Assembly (NCBI RefSeq): GCF_003590095.1
Contig: NW_020800153.1
Span: 55,118 to 119,117, forward strand
DNA from: Trichoplusia ni
Taxonomy: Eukaryota > Arthropoda > Insecta > Lepidoptera > Noctuidae
Direction of reading: 5' to 3'
DNA: 64,000 bases
Positions 1 to 12,100 of the stretch are shown here, piece after piece. Under the pieces are notes generated by a model. It worked only from the letters and a program-made list of their open reading frames with translations, searched no databases and was not told where the DNA came from. A program made the position numbers and the translations under genes. Each line of letters opens with the position of its first letter. Position 1 is the first letter of the stretch.

Positions 1-2639
1 TCTATAACAATATGAACTAAAGAGGTCATATGTAATTTCAACGCGGTTTGCTTGTCTGAGGGGGTAGACGCAATCTTTTTAAAGGTCAGAGAGCCCGATG
101 ACCTTTCATATTAAAATGAATTTTGAATTCTTCAATACTATCATGTCTAGACTGAACGCTTTCACACCGCTTAATACTTTGCAAGCTCTACTTGACTTTA
201 AAAAGGTCATTCGACTGAATCTAAAACGAAAAACCTAATTGTTTTAAACATTATAAGGTAAGGTTTATAAACCAATGAATTTTCCGTGTCAATTTAATTA
301 TTGTTTTAATGATAGGTGTCATTTAAAAGTCACTAAACATTAGGTAGTTTCGCGTATCAAATTGTACTGTTATATTTCATTAACGAGCGCTTTAACGCAT
401 AGCAATTGACACGTCAGCTTCAAATAGTACCTATGTGAAGTTGTTTTGCAATTTAAGGCAGCCACTGCCAATAACTACTGTTAATTTTGTTAATAATTTT
501 GTATGCGAGCATTGCTATGAAGCGAAGCGATTAATTTCTAAAGAAATATTTGTACTTGTAAATAAAAACATTTGTTATCCGTAGACGTGCATGTTAGGTG
601 ATGTATTTTTGTATTATTCAAGGAGGCATGAAAGAGGTTTGTTTGTTTTTCACTTACATTTTATTAATTCGATATTGTTGTGAAGCATCCAATCTAATAT
701 AATTAACGCTTCCTAACAAAAACGGCTTTCAAAATATTTCATTTTCAAATGCTTGACGCTCTAAAATTACATATGTATGCCTTGAACAATACAACAATAT
801 ATCTATTAGAATAATATAGCAATCATCACATAATCATTTATAAACTAAGCTTCATGCCATCTATGATATTCAAGGTAAACAATATTAAGTTAAGGTAGAC
901 TTGTGCTAACAACGCCATCTATCGAAACGTTCACGAAGCTTGCAGCTTACAATCTAGCTTGCCTAGTAACCAACTAGAGTACTAGGGGTTTCGGATAGAT
1001 GGCGTTATTAAAACTACCCCTAGAGTGTAGAAGCACCCTCTAGTTGTAAGGTAACAAATCATATTCAACGAGACATCAAAACTGAATGGCAATGCCTGTA
1101 GTTTCATGCATAGTGTAATAGATGGCGTGATTACAAGTAATTAAAAACGAAAAATTGTAAAACGCAAAAAAAAATAAAGTTAATGATCTACTTGTTAGTA
1201 AGTACTAATGTGACTGTTATAATACAGGACATTTTGTTAAATTAGGATCGTATGTTAGGATAATGAGGTCGATTATGTACCAATGACTTCACTTAGGTAT
1301 ATGTCCAATTTCATATTGTCTTCATGTAGTTTAAAAAGAAAATACATTTGAAATGTATTCGTGTTTTTCAATATTTTTAATTTATTTTTTTAATTTGTTT
1401 TCTTCCCCCACAATTAAGTTGAGATATATTATAATAAGGCAGATAGAAACACTTTTTATTACTTCAAAATCGATTTAAAAATGATCAAGACATACTTTTC
1501 TATCATGCGCAATGCACTTTTGTCGTTTATTTATTAAGACTTTAGAAAACTTTCGTTTTAAAACTGAAGATAAATACAAAAATAAATTAGTGCATGCGAG
1601 GATCGAACCCGCAGCATGTTTCATAATAGATGATGGTAGTCAAGATAAAAATTAAATTCCATTAGCATTGAGTAAGAATGAAAGGATAGAAAGATAAATT
1701 TTCTTTAGAGATAGTGTTAGATGACCTATGCCTTTCGATCCCGTATTATCCTACCTTTGCAGAGACCTTATCAAATCACACAATCTTTGAAAAAGTATTC
1801 CCTCATATCACGTATAGGCCATTAGGGAGTAGAAAGAAACAAAATAGGTCAGTTATTTATTTTATTTTCTTTAATTTCGTTATTTAATTTGTCCTCATCA
1901 TTGGTACCGATAGATAAATGCGGTTGCGAAGCTCAGTTGTGATTCAACGAAGCGAAACCAGCTGCAATGCATTCCGGAGATCAGATATATCTGCTCCATG
2001 AGTAAGTAACTACTGATGTAAAGGAAAAAGACAAAAATAATAATATGACGCTGCGAAGACAGCCTGTTGTACCTATCACCACCAGAAATGGCGAGCCACC
2101 ACTACCACTTGCATACATCCCAAATTTTTTTGGGACACTAAGGCAAAATATGTTAGAGTGAGATAGTATCGTTTGGAATGCATTATTAACAAATAGTGGC
2201 AGGCTCTAAATACATTTCTATATGAAAGCTATCACACCTCAGGATATTGAAATATTGGCAAACTATAATCTAAATTCTTTCTGATATTCCTGAGGCTGAC
2301 TGAGGCGTATGTGAATGACAAAATATGTGAGATGAACTATCAATACTATTAAAAATATACTGGAATCCCGCCTAAGCACACGTGGTGATGCTTCTACAAA
2401 TTTAGTTTTTGAGAGAGCTTGCCTTTTTCAGCAGTGGATTTAACTGGTATTCAATAATTAGGGCAGGCATTGGTGACTATCTTTCCTGATATAACATAAG
2501 GTCAAAATTTCTTTGTAAAATTAATCGGTCCATTACTGGACGTAGACTTTCTGACGACTCTCTCTCATACTATTTGATCTTGTACATTCTACATTCAATT
2601 TGCTCTACCTTTAGATCATAGGTATATTCCATAATTTTA
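1..2639. other. Non-coding stretch, probably intron of the KLF gene
   Basis: AT-rich sequence with no credible exon. The visible structure is an inverted pair of GCCATCTATCG-type motifs near 908-925 and 990-1008, about 70 bp apart, and another AGATGGCG near 1120. A tRNA B-box-like remnant (GAGGATCGAACCC) lies near 1598. If the KLF exon at 9717 is the last exon, this is intronic; that is inference because earlier exons lie outside the window. Confidence 0.4.
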
Positions 2640-2880
2640 CTCCACGTGTTTTTATACACTCGCTTTCTTGTTTGTTTGTGGTTCCGGTTGGATCTTTGTA
2701 ACTCGGTTTTGAGGCACTTTGCGATAAGCTAGCAGGCTGAAATTTTCAAGGTAGCTTCGAACCCGATGACAAAGCAATTTACAACCAAAAAAATGGCTAG
2801 ACCAATTTTGATAAAATTTGCATGGAGTGAAATTTGACAATGTGGGTTTTTAGATTAGATTTTTTTATTCTATTAATTTT
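2640..2880 (+). repeat. Dispersed repeat 'TATACACTCG' family, copy 1
   Basis: Begins CGTGTTTTTATACACTCG and continues through GATAAGCTAGCAGGCTGAAA and a segment ending near AAAATTTGCATG. The same ordered blocks recur at 30295-30480 on the + strand and, reverse-complemented, at 31165-31345. This identifies a dispersed element rather than a gene. The class is not recognised; no terminal inverted repeat or coding remnant is visible. Confidence 0.6.
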
Positions 2881-4557
2881 CTCTTTGATTTAATTTCTTC
2901 TGGGCTCATGTCAATTTCCATTCAACATGGTTTTTCTTGGTTGATGCGTTTATTGAAGCTGCTCTTGCAACGTAAGGAGTTTATTTCTCATTGAGGCTGT
3001 TCTGTGCGGCTCATGGCTGCTTTTTAATTCCATGGGGTATCACGATAGGTAACTGATATTTTACGACAGTCGAGAATATTTTTCTGTTGTTGCTGTTGCT
3101 TTTGACTTTTATATCAAATCTTTGTCAGACCTTTAAGTTATTGCAATTCGACTAAAATAAATCCAAAAGGCACTTGTCCGGTGTTGCTTGTCTGCTCGTT
3201 TGGTCCTTAGTTCATAAAATAAAATCGTTACTCAGCTTAGGCACCTAGATTTACTCAAATAGTAATAAATGAGATATCTCCTGTGAAACGCCGATCTCTT
3301 CATTCTAGTTTTGACTGGCCGCGCTCATTCACTTAATTCTTACACAAATATCTCAAACAAGGTACCTTGTGGGCTCGTAGTAAGGAAATTTTTCACATTT
3401 TTTCTCCCTAGACCTTTAAGCAAAGCCGTTTTTCTGACCTCCTTGCTACTGGCCATATCACTCGACTGCTGGAGTAACCCAGGCACTCAATATTTAACCA
3501 TCAATATAGTTTCCTTGTACCATTTTCGATCCTCGCTTGGTCTGATCTGATGTTTTCTCACGTCGCCCCTTTACGTTAGCCCTTATCAATAAAAAATTTA
3601 CTCTACTTTCTTAAATTTTGTATCAACTTGACACGACTGTCTGGGGCCTGCCCATGTCCTCATCAATTTGGCCTCTAGTCTTAGTACTGTATGCGTTAAA
3701 TTTTTGGTTCGGCCTTGTTTATCAGACAACGCATATAGGCTACAGTGCTGGTACACGCAACCTCGTAACTTAATTTCTGGTGAAAGTATTTTCGGGATTC
3801 ATTAAAGTTTCTCACGGATTAATAACCGTTTTTTTTTAGCGTGACTCTAAGACCAGTTATTTTCGGATTTCGGCTACTAGGTTTTCTTTACTTGAACATT
3901 CGCGGTTACTGTCTTCCTTTCATTGCTATTTAACAACTTTGTCGCTCGGGTTTGCAGGCTATAACATCTTTATCGCTTGTAGCATTCGACTGATTAGGGG
4001 GTTTCCTTGCAAAATCTGCCTTTTTCAACTGTAAATAAAACTCTTATTACGATATTATAATAGATCCATCATCTGTCACTATTTTTTTCATTCAATTCAC
4101 AATCAATGCACATTTTTCTCTGCTTGTTTACATAATTATTCACATCTATTTTCAGAACTCTGTTTTTGTGACATGATTTAATTCTTCCTCCTAATTATGT
4201 CTACAGGGGATTGCGAGTTCGTCTCTAATTTAATTCTGTAAGCATTTTCCTGATCGAACGTATTTTGTTTGTATCAAATGAAACATCCATGTGAATGCAT
4301 TCTGTTACAGGAATATTTTTTCTCGCGAAACTCACATCTGCAGTAAGTCACAAAAGCTGGAAACCGTCTCGTACATCACAGACACATCTTGGGTGTCACC
4401 TATTCCTATTGCTGATAGATATTAGGAAAGGACTTTATTTTGGCTCTACCTAAATCTGCATAGATCTCTCAACCCAAAATAGATTGCAAACTCTAGCTAG
4501 TTTCGATTTTATTGATACTCAAACATACTTCTTGGACGATAAATAGGATTTTGAATA
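2881..4557. other. Non-coding stretch, nothing recognised
   Basis: AT-rich sequence. Open frames here are short, lack splice context and show no family resemblance. No strong repeat homology with the rest of the window was seen. Confidence 0.4.
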
Positions 4558-4688
4558 TCATCATCATCCAGGCCATTTTTCAACTGTGTTGGGGTCGGTT
4601 TCCAGTCTAAACAGTTGCAACTAAGTACCAGTGCTTTACAAGGAGCGACTGCCTATCTGACCTCCTCAACCCAGTAACCTGGGCAAGA
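4558..4688 (-). repeat. 5S-like SINE, 3' part only
   Basis: Matches the 3' body of the element at 18735-19097 in reverse orientation. It starts with the ATCATCATC tail complement and runs through TGTTGGGGTCGG and ACAAGGAGCGACTGCC to the CTCAACCCAGTAACCTGGG block. The 5S-like head is absent, as expected for a 5'-truncated retroposon. Confidence 0.7.
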
Positions 4689-5571
4689 CAATACAGTTGT
4701 ATTAGTATTAGTCTTGTTCAAACTAATATTTGTACTCATACATGCTCTAGTACAAATCACTGCTACTTTTGGCTAGGTTGGTCTTCTATAATAACTTATC
4801 CAATTTATGAATGCCTTTTCTGCTCCAATGCACATCCAAGTATTTCTGGTCCATTTCCGTCTACTCTTCAATGTGGGCGCCCTCATCTAGACCTTGCATT
4901 CTGTCCATCATAATTATTTACCCGTCATGTTAAATATTTACTCAGTACCTGGCCTCATCCATAACCCACAGTCAGACAACACTCTCATACATACATAACC
5001 ATGCATGCTGAGTTAAGCAAGGAATCGTAAGTATGTACGGATTTCTATTGTATTACACTGTCCATTTAATGGGTTGGCATATCCAACGACTGCTAAATAA
5101 ATAAAGGTATAATTATAATCCATATGATCCTATATCAATAGTTCTCCCTTTAGCAGGAAGCTAAAGTGTACCGAATAGTCTTTTTTGAATATGTGTTTAG
5201 AATGAGCTCATCTGACTATCTCTGAACATTGTGACAGTTTATGATGAAAAGAGTAACAGTAGTCAAAACATTACCAAAAAGTCTTGCCTTCCATAGTGGA
5301 CAGAAACGTTCTTGATGAGCAAAGGCCTGCATATCTCTAGTAATTGGTAATCTCTCTCTTTCTCTCTCATTCAATTCATTGGACAGTTTTAAATGTGTGG
5401 TACTGTCACATCTTTTAAGGTGCGTACAACATCCTGTCAGTCTAAATCAATTTCATCTTGACGTAGTATTATTGGCCGTCATTTAGCTACTACTAGTACA
5501 AGGTTTGTTCAGTTATTCTTCGGTGATTCTAAATTCTTGTATTTATTATCTTGTATATACATTTTGACTAG

Positions 5572-5727
5572 AGGAACTCGTGGCTAGGTTATAACTGCAC
5601 TAGTTGATCGATCACAGGTTAAGCTAGGCTTGACAGGTTCGGTCCGTAAATAGGTGACCATCTTTCGGAAGGCACGTTAGATTGTGGGTCCCAGCTGTTA
5701 TTAATACATCTTTGATAGTCGTCAAAA
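5572..5727 (+). repeat. 5S-like SINE, head portion
   Basis: Carries the head GGAACTCGTGGCTAGG, the box-A-like ATCACAGGTTAAGC and a box-C-like GTAAATAGGTGACC, followed by TTGTGGGTCCCAGCTG. It is truncated before the 3' body. Order and spacing match the fuller copy at 18735-19097. Confidence 0.65.
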
Positions 5728-7463
5728 ATCACATTTCTCGAAGGATATTGATAGGTCTTCCGAGGTTTACAGTTCAGGTTAAGTTAGGTTAGTCTTCAAA
5801 TCAATTACAAACTCAAATTCACTTCAATTCGGCCTATCAAGGGCTGCTGTCGGTCTCAAGTTGCTGGATATAGGCCTTCTCCAAGTAGCGCCACAACACC
5901 TGGTCCTCTGACTAATGTAAACTCATATTTGCTCGATTAGAATGCTGTATTCTGAGTGTTAGTTCAGGTTCTAATATGAATCCTTATCATTTTGGGTCAA
6001 AGGCAAATTCGGACAGAACAATGTCAGGTTTGAATCCACACCAATCTCGTCTCTGCTAGGTTTTCAGTACTTTTTTTGAAACGCCTTCCTCACTAATAAA
6101 TTCATTCCTTGTGTCACGGGGCTTTCACTATCAAGTCACATGCACAAAGACACCCAGTACCTTCTCTCGTTTCGCTTCAATACCGGGCCTTCGCCTTTCA
6201 CAAAAATCAGTCAGTTATCTTATTCCGTCCTAAGAATTATCTTCATATATGCCTGCATTTAAGCCTCAATATTTTTCTATACTAAGTATCCCTCATTGAA
6301 TCTGGGTGTTTCCAGCAAACTATACAATTTCCTCTCTCCAACCTGCTCTCGGTCGTCCCTGACCATGGAGTGAGTTGAGGAGTGCGACTAATGCCAGCCA
6401 TCATTTAGTAACAGATTGAATGTATCGCACCGTCTTTATGTCATTCTAGATGTCCCGTTCAACTCCAGTCGTATCGTTTTGCCATTGATTGTATCTTAAA
6501 ATAAATTTATCGATCGTTTCTAACATTCGAACACTTCTCTGCTCCATCATGTATCAATAGTCAAGTTCTTCTTATTACCTTCTCTGCTTTCTGATGCTGT
6601 AAGCTTCATCTTCAGCTATAGCCCGCGGCTCCGCTCGCTACAAATCGAAAATGATCCCATGAGAACATAACATCGGGATAAAAACCATACCATATGGTCA
6701 CCCTAGGTTATAAACCTGTGACTCAATTTTGTCTAAATCCGTTCAGTGGTTTATGCGTGTAAGAGGAACAAATATCCATGCATACTAAAAACGTCGTTTA
6801 AGTATTAGTAAGATAACCGTTCATCTCTGTAGCAAACAGATTTTCCTCACTAGCTAGTTCTGCTGTTGGTTTCGACTTAAGTCTTCTTGACATAGCTTTA
6901 GTCATCTCACTGCTGATTATAGGCCTGAATCTATTCTACTCATACTTCATACTTGTCATTTCCTCCATAAATAAGTAGCTACATAAGCTTTCACACAGTA
7001 ATTAACGCACGAATACACAAAACATAAGTACGCATTGATATTATAACTATGGGGTGGTGATAGGTAAACAAGGAAATTAACAAGAGAGTTAAAATCATCT
7101 GAAACTGGCATCTTGGTCAAAAATGAATCTAATTACTAAAGCTACAAAAGCTACTTCAGTCATGCCAAGAATCATTTCTACGAGTATTCATGATGATAGT
7201 AATCACCATACACTACTAACGAGAATATTTTTTGTCATCACTTTGATATATTTTAACGAGCTATCATCATAAGTACTTGTAGATCTGCTTAGTCTAATGC
7301 TGCATCCACGCATTTGGGTACTGCTGTGGTATACAATAAAGCTGCAAGATGCATAGCCAGAAATTATAAAACTATATTCGCTAATATCACTCATCATGCC
7401 TCAGCAGCAATATGGCCGCCTGCTTTCTAACTATTGCTGACAAAGCATTGAGGACCAAACCGG
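5728..7463. other. Non-coding stretch with repeat remnants
   Basis: Holds a short LINE-like remnant near 5830-5920 (TATAGGCCTTCTCC and the following AGTAGCGCC) and a CTAGC-head type element at about 6620-6800. No gene recognised. Confidence 0.4.
6620..6800 (+). repeat. CTAGC-head short element (RTE-derived type)
   Basis: Contains TATAGCCCGCGGCTCCGCTC, GATCCCATGAGAAC, ATCGGGATAAAAACC, AAATCCGTTCAGTGGTTTAT and the AGAGGAACAAATATCCATG tail in the order seen in about a dozen other copies in the window. I regard the family as derived from RTE-type LINE 3' ends; that class call is from memory. Confidence 0.6.
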
Positions 7464-7680
7464 CCTGTTGATGTAGTAGTTATTGGCCCTGACTGCGATA
7501 CCGGAGGTCGTAGGTTCGATTCCCTGGACTAATATTTCTGATGAGCACGATCATTTGTTTTCTATCTAGATGTAATTAATCTTTAATATGTATGTATTTA
7601 GAAATTTATAAGTATATCAGTCTAGTACTCATAATACAACCTTCGCTTAGTTTGGGACTAGATGGCGTTGTGTGAAGGTT
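7464..7680 (+). repeat. tRNA-headed SINE (family A), + copy
   Basis: The head has a degraded A-box region (GTAGTAGTTATTGGCCC) and a good B box (GTAGGTTCGATTCCC). The body runs through GATGAGCACGATC and the GTATGTATTTAGAAA block to the terminal ACTAGATGGCGTTGTG. The same order appears reversed at 8149-8369 and 8876-9112. Confidence 0.7.
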
Positions 7681-8148
7681 GTGGAATATTATATCTGTCA
7701 AAAGGGAAGGTTAAAAGCCGCTGTCAAAATGACGTTATACGAGCGATGGCGACTGAGTTTTCGCGTTTTATAGAAACAATTGCATCCTGGCCGCTAAACT
7801 GTCACATAAGCAGATCAAGATGGCGACGAACCATTGACTCTACAAGAAATTCAATATCAATCATAAAATCAGATATTGGAATCTTGTAATAACCAAGCTG
7901 ACTTGGGTTGTGATATACTACTAGAGTGACAGACAATTTACCACCCGGATATAAACGAATACCTTATCCGGCCGATTTTGTAGTTTCTGGTCGGTTTGTT
8001 GAGCAAAAACATCCGTTGTGCTCTAAGAGCCTATAAGTGGATTCAGATTACGAGTTTGCTTGAGAAGCGTGCCTGAATATTTGTGGGGAAGCACCAGTTG
8101 CAAATCTTGCAACTACAATAAAAAATCCACAATATATCTCACAACTTA

Positions 8149-8369
8149 CAACGCCATCTAGTCTCAAACTAAGCAAAGCTTTTACTAGCGCTAGACAACT
8201 GATAAACATACTTAATTGTTTCTTAACACTTAATATAGATAAATTACAACCAGAGACAGAACGATTGATTGTGCCTATCATAATATAATTTGTCCTGGTG
8301 TTTAACGGTGGGAATCGCAACCACGACCTCCGGTATAGCAGTAAGGGCCACTAGCAACTATACTGGGCA
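8149..8369 (-). repeat. tRNA-headed SINE (family A), - copy
   Basis: Reverse-complement copy of 7464-7680. It starts with the AACGCCATCTAGTC end, passes AACTGATAAACATACTTA and ends in the tRNA-like head (ACGACCTCCGGTATAGCAGT). Its B box is damaged (ATCGCAACC instead of ATCGAACC). With the + copy it forms a large inverted pair separated by about 470 bp. Confidence 0.7.
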
Positions 8370-8519
8370 TTGTTTACACTCACGATGGTTTCAAGGGGTT
8401 CCAAGGTATTCGTCGTGTGCCAAGCAACATATGAATGCACATTTACACATATTATATTATGCAGTATATAACTAAGCAGTGCCCAAAGGTGATGTCGACT
8501 AGATGTGAATGTAACTAAC

Positions 8520-8702
8520 AACAAACCTACAACCGACTTCAAATAGAAACCACTGAGCCAAACTTGACAAATATGGTAGAAAACGACGGATTTAATGTTG
8601 AATAAAAAAAACATCAAATCACGAAATAGTTAAGATATATTATAAAAGAAACAGACTAGGTTATTGAGAACTGCCTAATTTCTGAAGTCGGTTGTTGAAA
8701 CT
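8520..8702. repeat. Short element with 13-bp inverted ends
   Basis: ACAACCGACTTCA near 8527 and its complement TGAAGTCGGTTGT near 8684 are inverted about 150 bp apart, enclosing AT-rich DNA. This looks like a small inverted-repeat element. The motif ACCGACTTC is also seen alone near 22447 and 60186, so the ends belong to a dispersed family. Confidence 0.45.
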
Positions 8703-8875
8703 CCGTTGTGCTATTCTACACTCGGTGGCTGTCTATAAGTTTAATCTAAACGCAGCCTACGTATCTGTGAATTCTAAAGCACACACAAAGCTTGCATTAA
8801 TACCGTGATGTCGGACTAACAACAAAGCATCACGATTCAAAAAAATAAATAATAATAACAATTGACAACTTTCAC

Positions 8876-9112
8876 ACAACGCCATCTGTTATTCTCAGTC
8901 TCAAACTAAGCACAACTTGTTTAATGAGTACATACTAGACAACTGATAAACATACTTATACATTTCTAAACACATACATAATTTAGATAAATCACACCTA
9001 GACACAGAAAAAAATATCGTGCTCATCACAAAAACATTTGTCCTGGGTGGGAATCGAACCTACGACCTCCGGTGTAGCAGTCAGGATCACTAACCACTAG
9101 ACCAGCAGGTCA
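8876..9112 (-). repeat. tRNA-headed SINE (family A), best-preserved copy
   Basis: The tRNA-like head on the - strand has an A-box-like TCTAGTGGTTAGTGATC and an intact B box (GTAGGTTCGATTCCC), followed by the GACAAATGTTTTTGTGATG body. It ends in CAGATGGCGTTGTG at the low-coordinate side. It is the most complete member of the family here. Confidence 0.75.
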
Positions 9113-9480
9113 TAATGAAAGCTTGTAACGTTATGGGCCGGACACAAATATATCTATATATACATAAGGGTCCCCTCTTTGTGAAGGTCGAGAAAGTCAA
9201 AAAATTATAAAAGCCCTTTTAAAGCGAGCGCTCATTTAAAACAGAACAGAATAGAAAATCAAAACGTCGCATAGACAAAACCAGTCTTTGTCTATGAGAT
9301 GTTGTATGTATTACTGTATTTTATAAAAAAAAGGCTCAGCCAAGACTCTCTGGTATCAAATGAGCGCTCGCCTTTAACTAAGTTTATATGTGAAAACGCT
9401 ACGTATAAAAATTGTATAGCAAAATAATTATATTTAAGTGTAAGCTTTGTAACTACTCAAATCTACCATATATGAAATCC

Positions 9481-9513
9481 CCAAGATGATCAAATATTGT
9501 TTGATCATCTTGG
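9481..9513. repeat. Perfect 14-bp hairpin in the KLF intron
   Basis: CCAAGATGATCAAA, a 5-nt loop, then the exact complement TTTGATCATCTTGG. It lies about 200 bp upstream of the KLF splice acceptor. The stem is perfect, so it is recent or maintained. Function unknown. Confidence 0.8.
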
Positions 9514-9664
9514 CTACTAAGCATTAAGCGGAATAAGATAATGTGTATTAAGTACGTTTAATTAAATCTAAAATGGTGTTGCGTAATTGCGTACCGAATT
9601 TCGGAAGTCTGCGATTTGAATTATATAATATTTTCTCTGCAATTGCAATGTGTAATAGTCCTAG

Positions 9665-9892
<228 letters not shown>

Positions 9893-12100
9893 ACCCACCC
9901 CCACCGCCACCATCTCTCACCTTACGTTCTATAAGTGAATTCCCCTAATTTAAATTGATTGTGATGTTCGCTGCTCCTCAGAGCGTCAAGCCAAAGAATG
10001 CCGCTACACCGTAGCCGAGTCAACAATCATTCATTTAATGCTTTAAAGTTTTTTATTTAAGTTTAACGTTTTTGTTCAGTAAAATCTATATGATACTTTA
10101 GTAATAATTTAAGTTTAGATCCATAGCCTGCAACAGTGTCATCTTCCTAGGGCTTTGGCTGTTTGTTCTCTACGGAGCAAATAACAAATGTCTGTAATGC
10201 CCGAGCGTCTCACGATCTGTCGCGGTCACCGTTCGACTCTAATGTTTACCACCTCGTCACCGGGTTTCAGCTCGGTCGTCATCTGATCGTGAGAGGCCGC
10301 GTTATAAAAGTTTCATCCCAGTTTAGTTATTTTTCAATCAAAAAGTTGCGTGTCGGATCTCGGTCCTCGCGTAAGCCAGTCCATGATCCCGGTCTCTAAC
10401 TCAAGTTATCCCGTGAAGTTAAGATAAACCATATTAAGTTTAACCTTCGTTTAATTAACTGAGAGATCGATTTATAGCCGTTTTGTATTATGTAATTATG
10501 TGAGCTTTGTATATTTTGGCGCTGTCGCGTAGCGATGGCGCGAGTGTGCCATGAGCGCGGGCTCGCCTGGGCGGCCCCGCGCATGCATTTCTGTCGCGGT
10601 CATATTTATTGGGTAGTTCGGCTAATCATCCCACCGACGCCGAGCACGACCTTTATTATTTTAGGCTTAGTGCGTCGCGTTACCTGATGTTATGTCGATG
10701 CCGCGCATCAGTCGACGGCTCAGCTCGGCGGCTATGACCCGCGCTCGCCTCTCGGCCGGCAATGTATACACACCAGAGCGACACAACCGCTCGACTGGTG
10801 CGCGGCCTCGACGCAGATTCGTATTTTTATTTTGTATATTGTTTATAAACGTATTTTATTCAGTAATTTAAGCTTTCTCTTACTTTTTCATTCCGATATT
10901 GTGCGGTTAACTGGCCTTTATTTCGTTAGTTGTAAGATTTATTATCGTCTGCACTATATTATTTGTAATGCCGTTACACACATAGCGTACAAATTATTTT
11001 TAGCCTACAGGGAGGGTAACATCTATAGTACATATTTTGTTTTGTATTTTTGTAATGTGTGAACGCTAAGTGTGTATGGGCCTAAGGTTGTTGGTGGGCG
11101 AGGGACGCGCGCGGCTGCGAGCTCGCTTGATCTCAAACAAGAGCACTTGTCACCAGCGTCGCTAGCCCAAGCACAATCGCGATTTCCTGACATTCAGAAT
11201 TCATGTCCGTTTGTGCCGTTTTAGTTGCGTAAGGCCTAACTTCGTGACGTTTAGATATCATAGCACCCTTCTGCAACACAACTGACTTTGCAGTCACGTC
11301 CGCAAGTTGTGGCAGTTACGTAACTATCGAATGTCAAGCGACCCCGCTGTCTGTCCATCAGACGCGGCGTCGTGAGTGCAGTGAGTGTTTAGTGCGACGT
11401 ACCTCCCGGGGCCAATTATTTAGTCTTCCCATTTGATAAGTTTCTATTGAACTAGTTTTGTAATTTCTTTACAGCTGTGACTTTACGCGCACCCGTCGCC
11501 ATTTTGAACAGACTTTGGAACGACTGATTTTTTAATGAATTTACGATTATAGTTGGATTGTCTGAAATTTAGTTTTTTTTAAAAAGAACTGACTTTGTTG
11601 TTACGAACAAACATTTCGAGCGTGTGATAATTATATATGTATATCGGTGCGTGTGACGTCACAGCCTCTCACCCCCTACACAATATGTAGCACTTATATA
11701 AAATTTCTATTGTTTTTTTATCTCTTTGAATTATTTAACCAAGAAGTTTACTAAAAGTATATTTATAAACTTTTTATTCATGTTATTTAAAGTTACACAT
11801 AGTTTAAGTAGATAGTTAATTTAACGCGTTTTTAGCGTTTTTTTTGAAGAATAATTTATTAGTTTCTAAGTAATCTCAGTTTTTTTATACTTTTTCATTT
11901 TGTTATCATTTACGCATTGTCGTCGGCTGTCAAAATGGTTATAATTATGCATATTTCGTGTTTTGTTTTGACAGTAGACAACAACCGAATTACGTGGCCA
12001 ATAGCGATTCACGGTAATGACTAGAAAACAAACATATTTCTGTAATTGATGATATGAATATTTTTTTTATAAATCAATAAAGTGTCGTTCACTATAACCC
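9893..12100 (+). other. luna: Probable 3' UTR of the KLF gene
   Basis: The 2.2 kb after the stop codon shows none of the repeat families found elsewhere in the window and has two GC-richer patches (about 10,500-10,810 and 11,080-11,400). No convincing coding frame is present. An AATAAA near 12076 gives a plausible end. A perfect CRE palindrome, TGACGTCA, sits at 11654-11661. UTR status is inferred from position and lack of repeats; transcript data would settle it. Confidence 0.6.
12076..12081 (+). terminator. luna: Polyadenylation signal
   Basis: AATAAA, followed about 20 nt later by an AT/T-rich tract. It is the first canonical signal in a suitable context at the end of the unique 3' region, so it is taken as the main poly(A) signal of the KLF transcript. 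Weaker or earlier variants could also be used. Confidence 0.5.

Noticed and set aside
10163..11062. Open frames in the KLF 3' region
   Set aside because: Short, without start context or domain, in the stretch read as 3' UTR.
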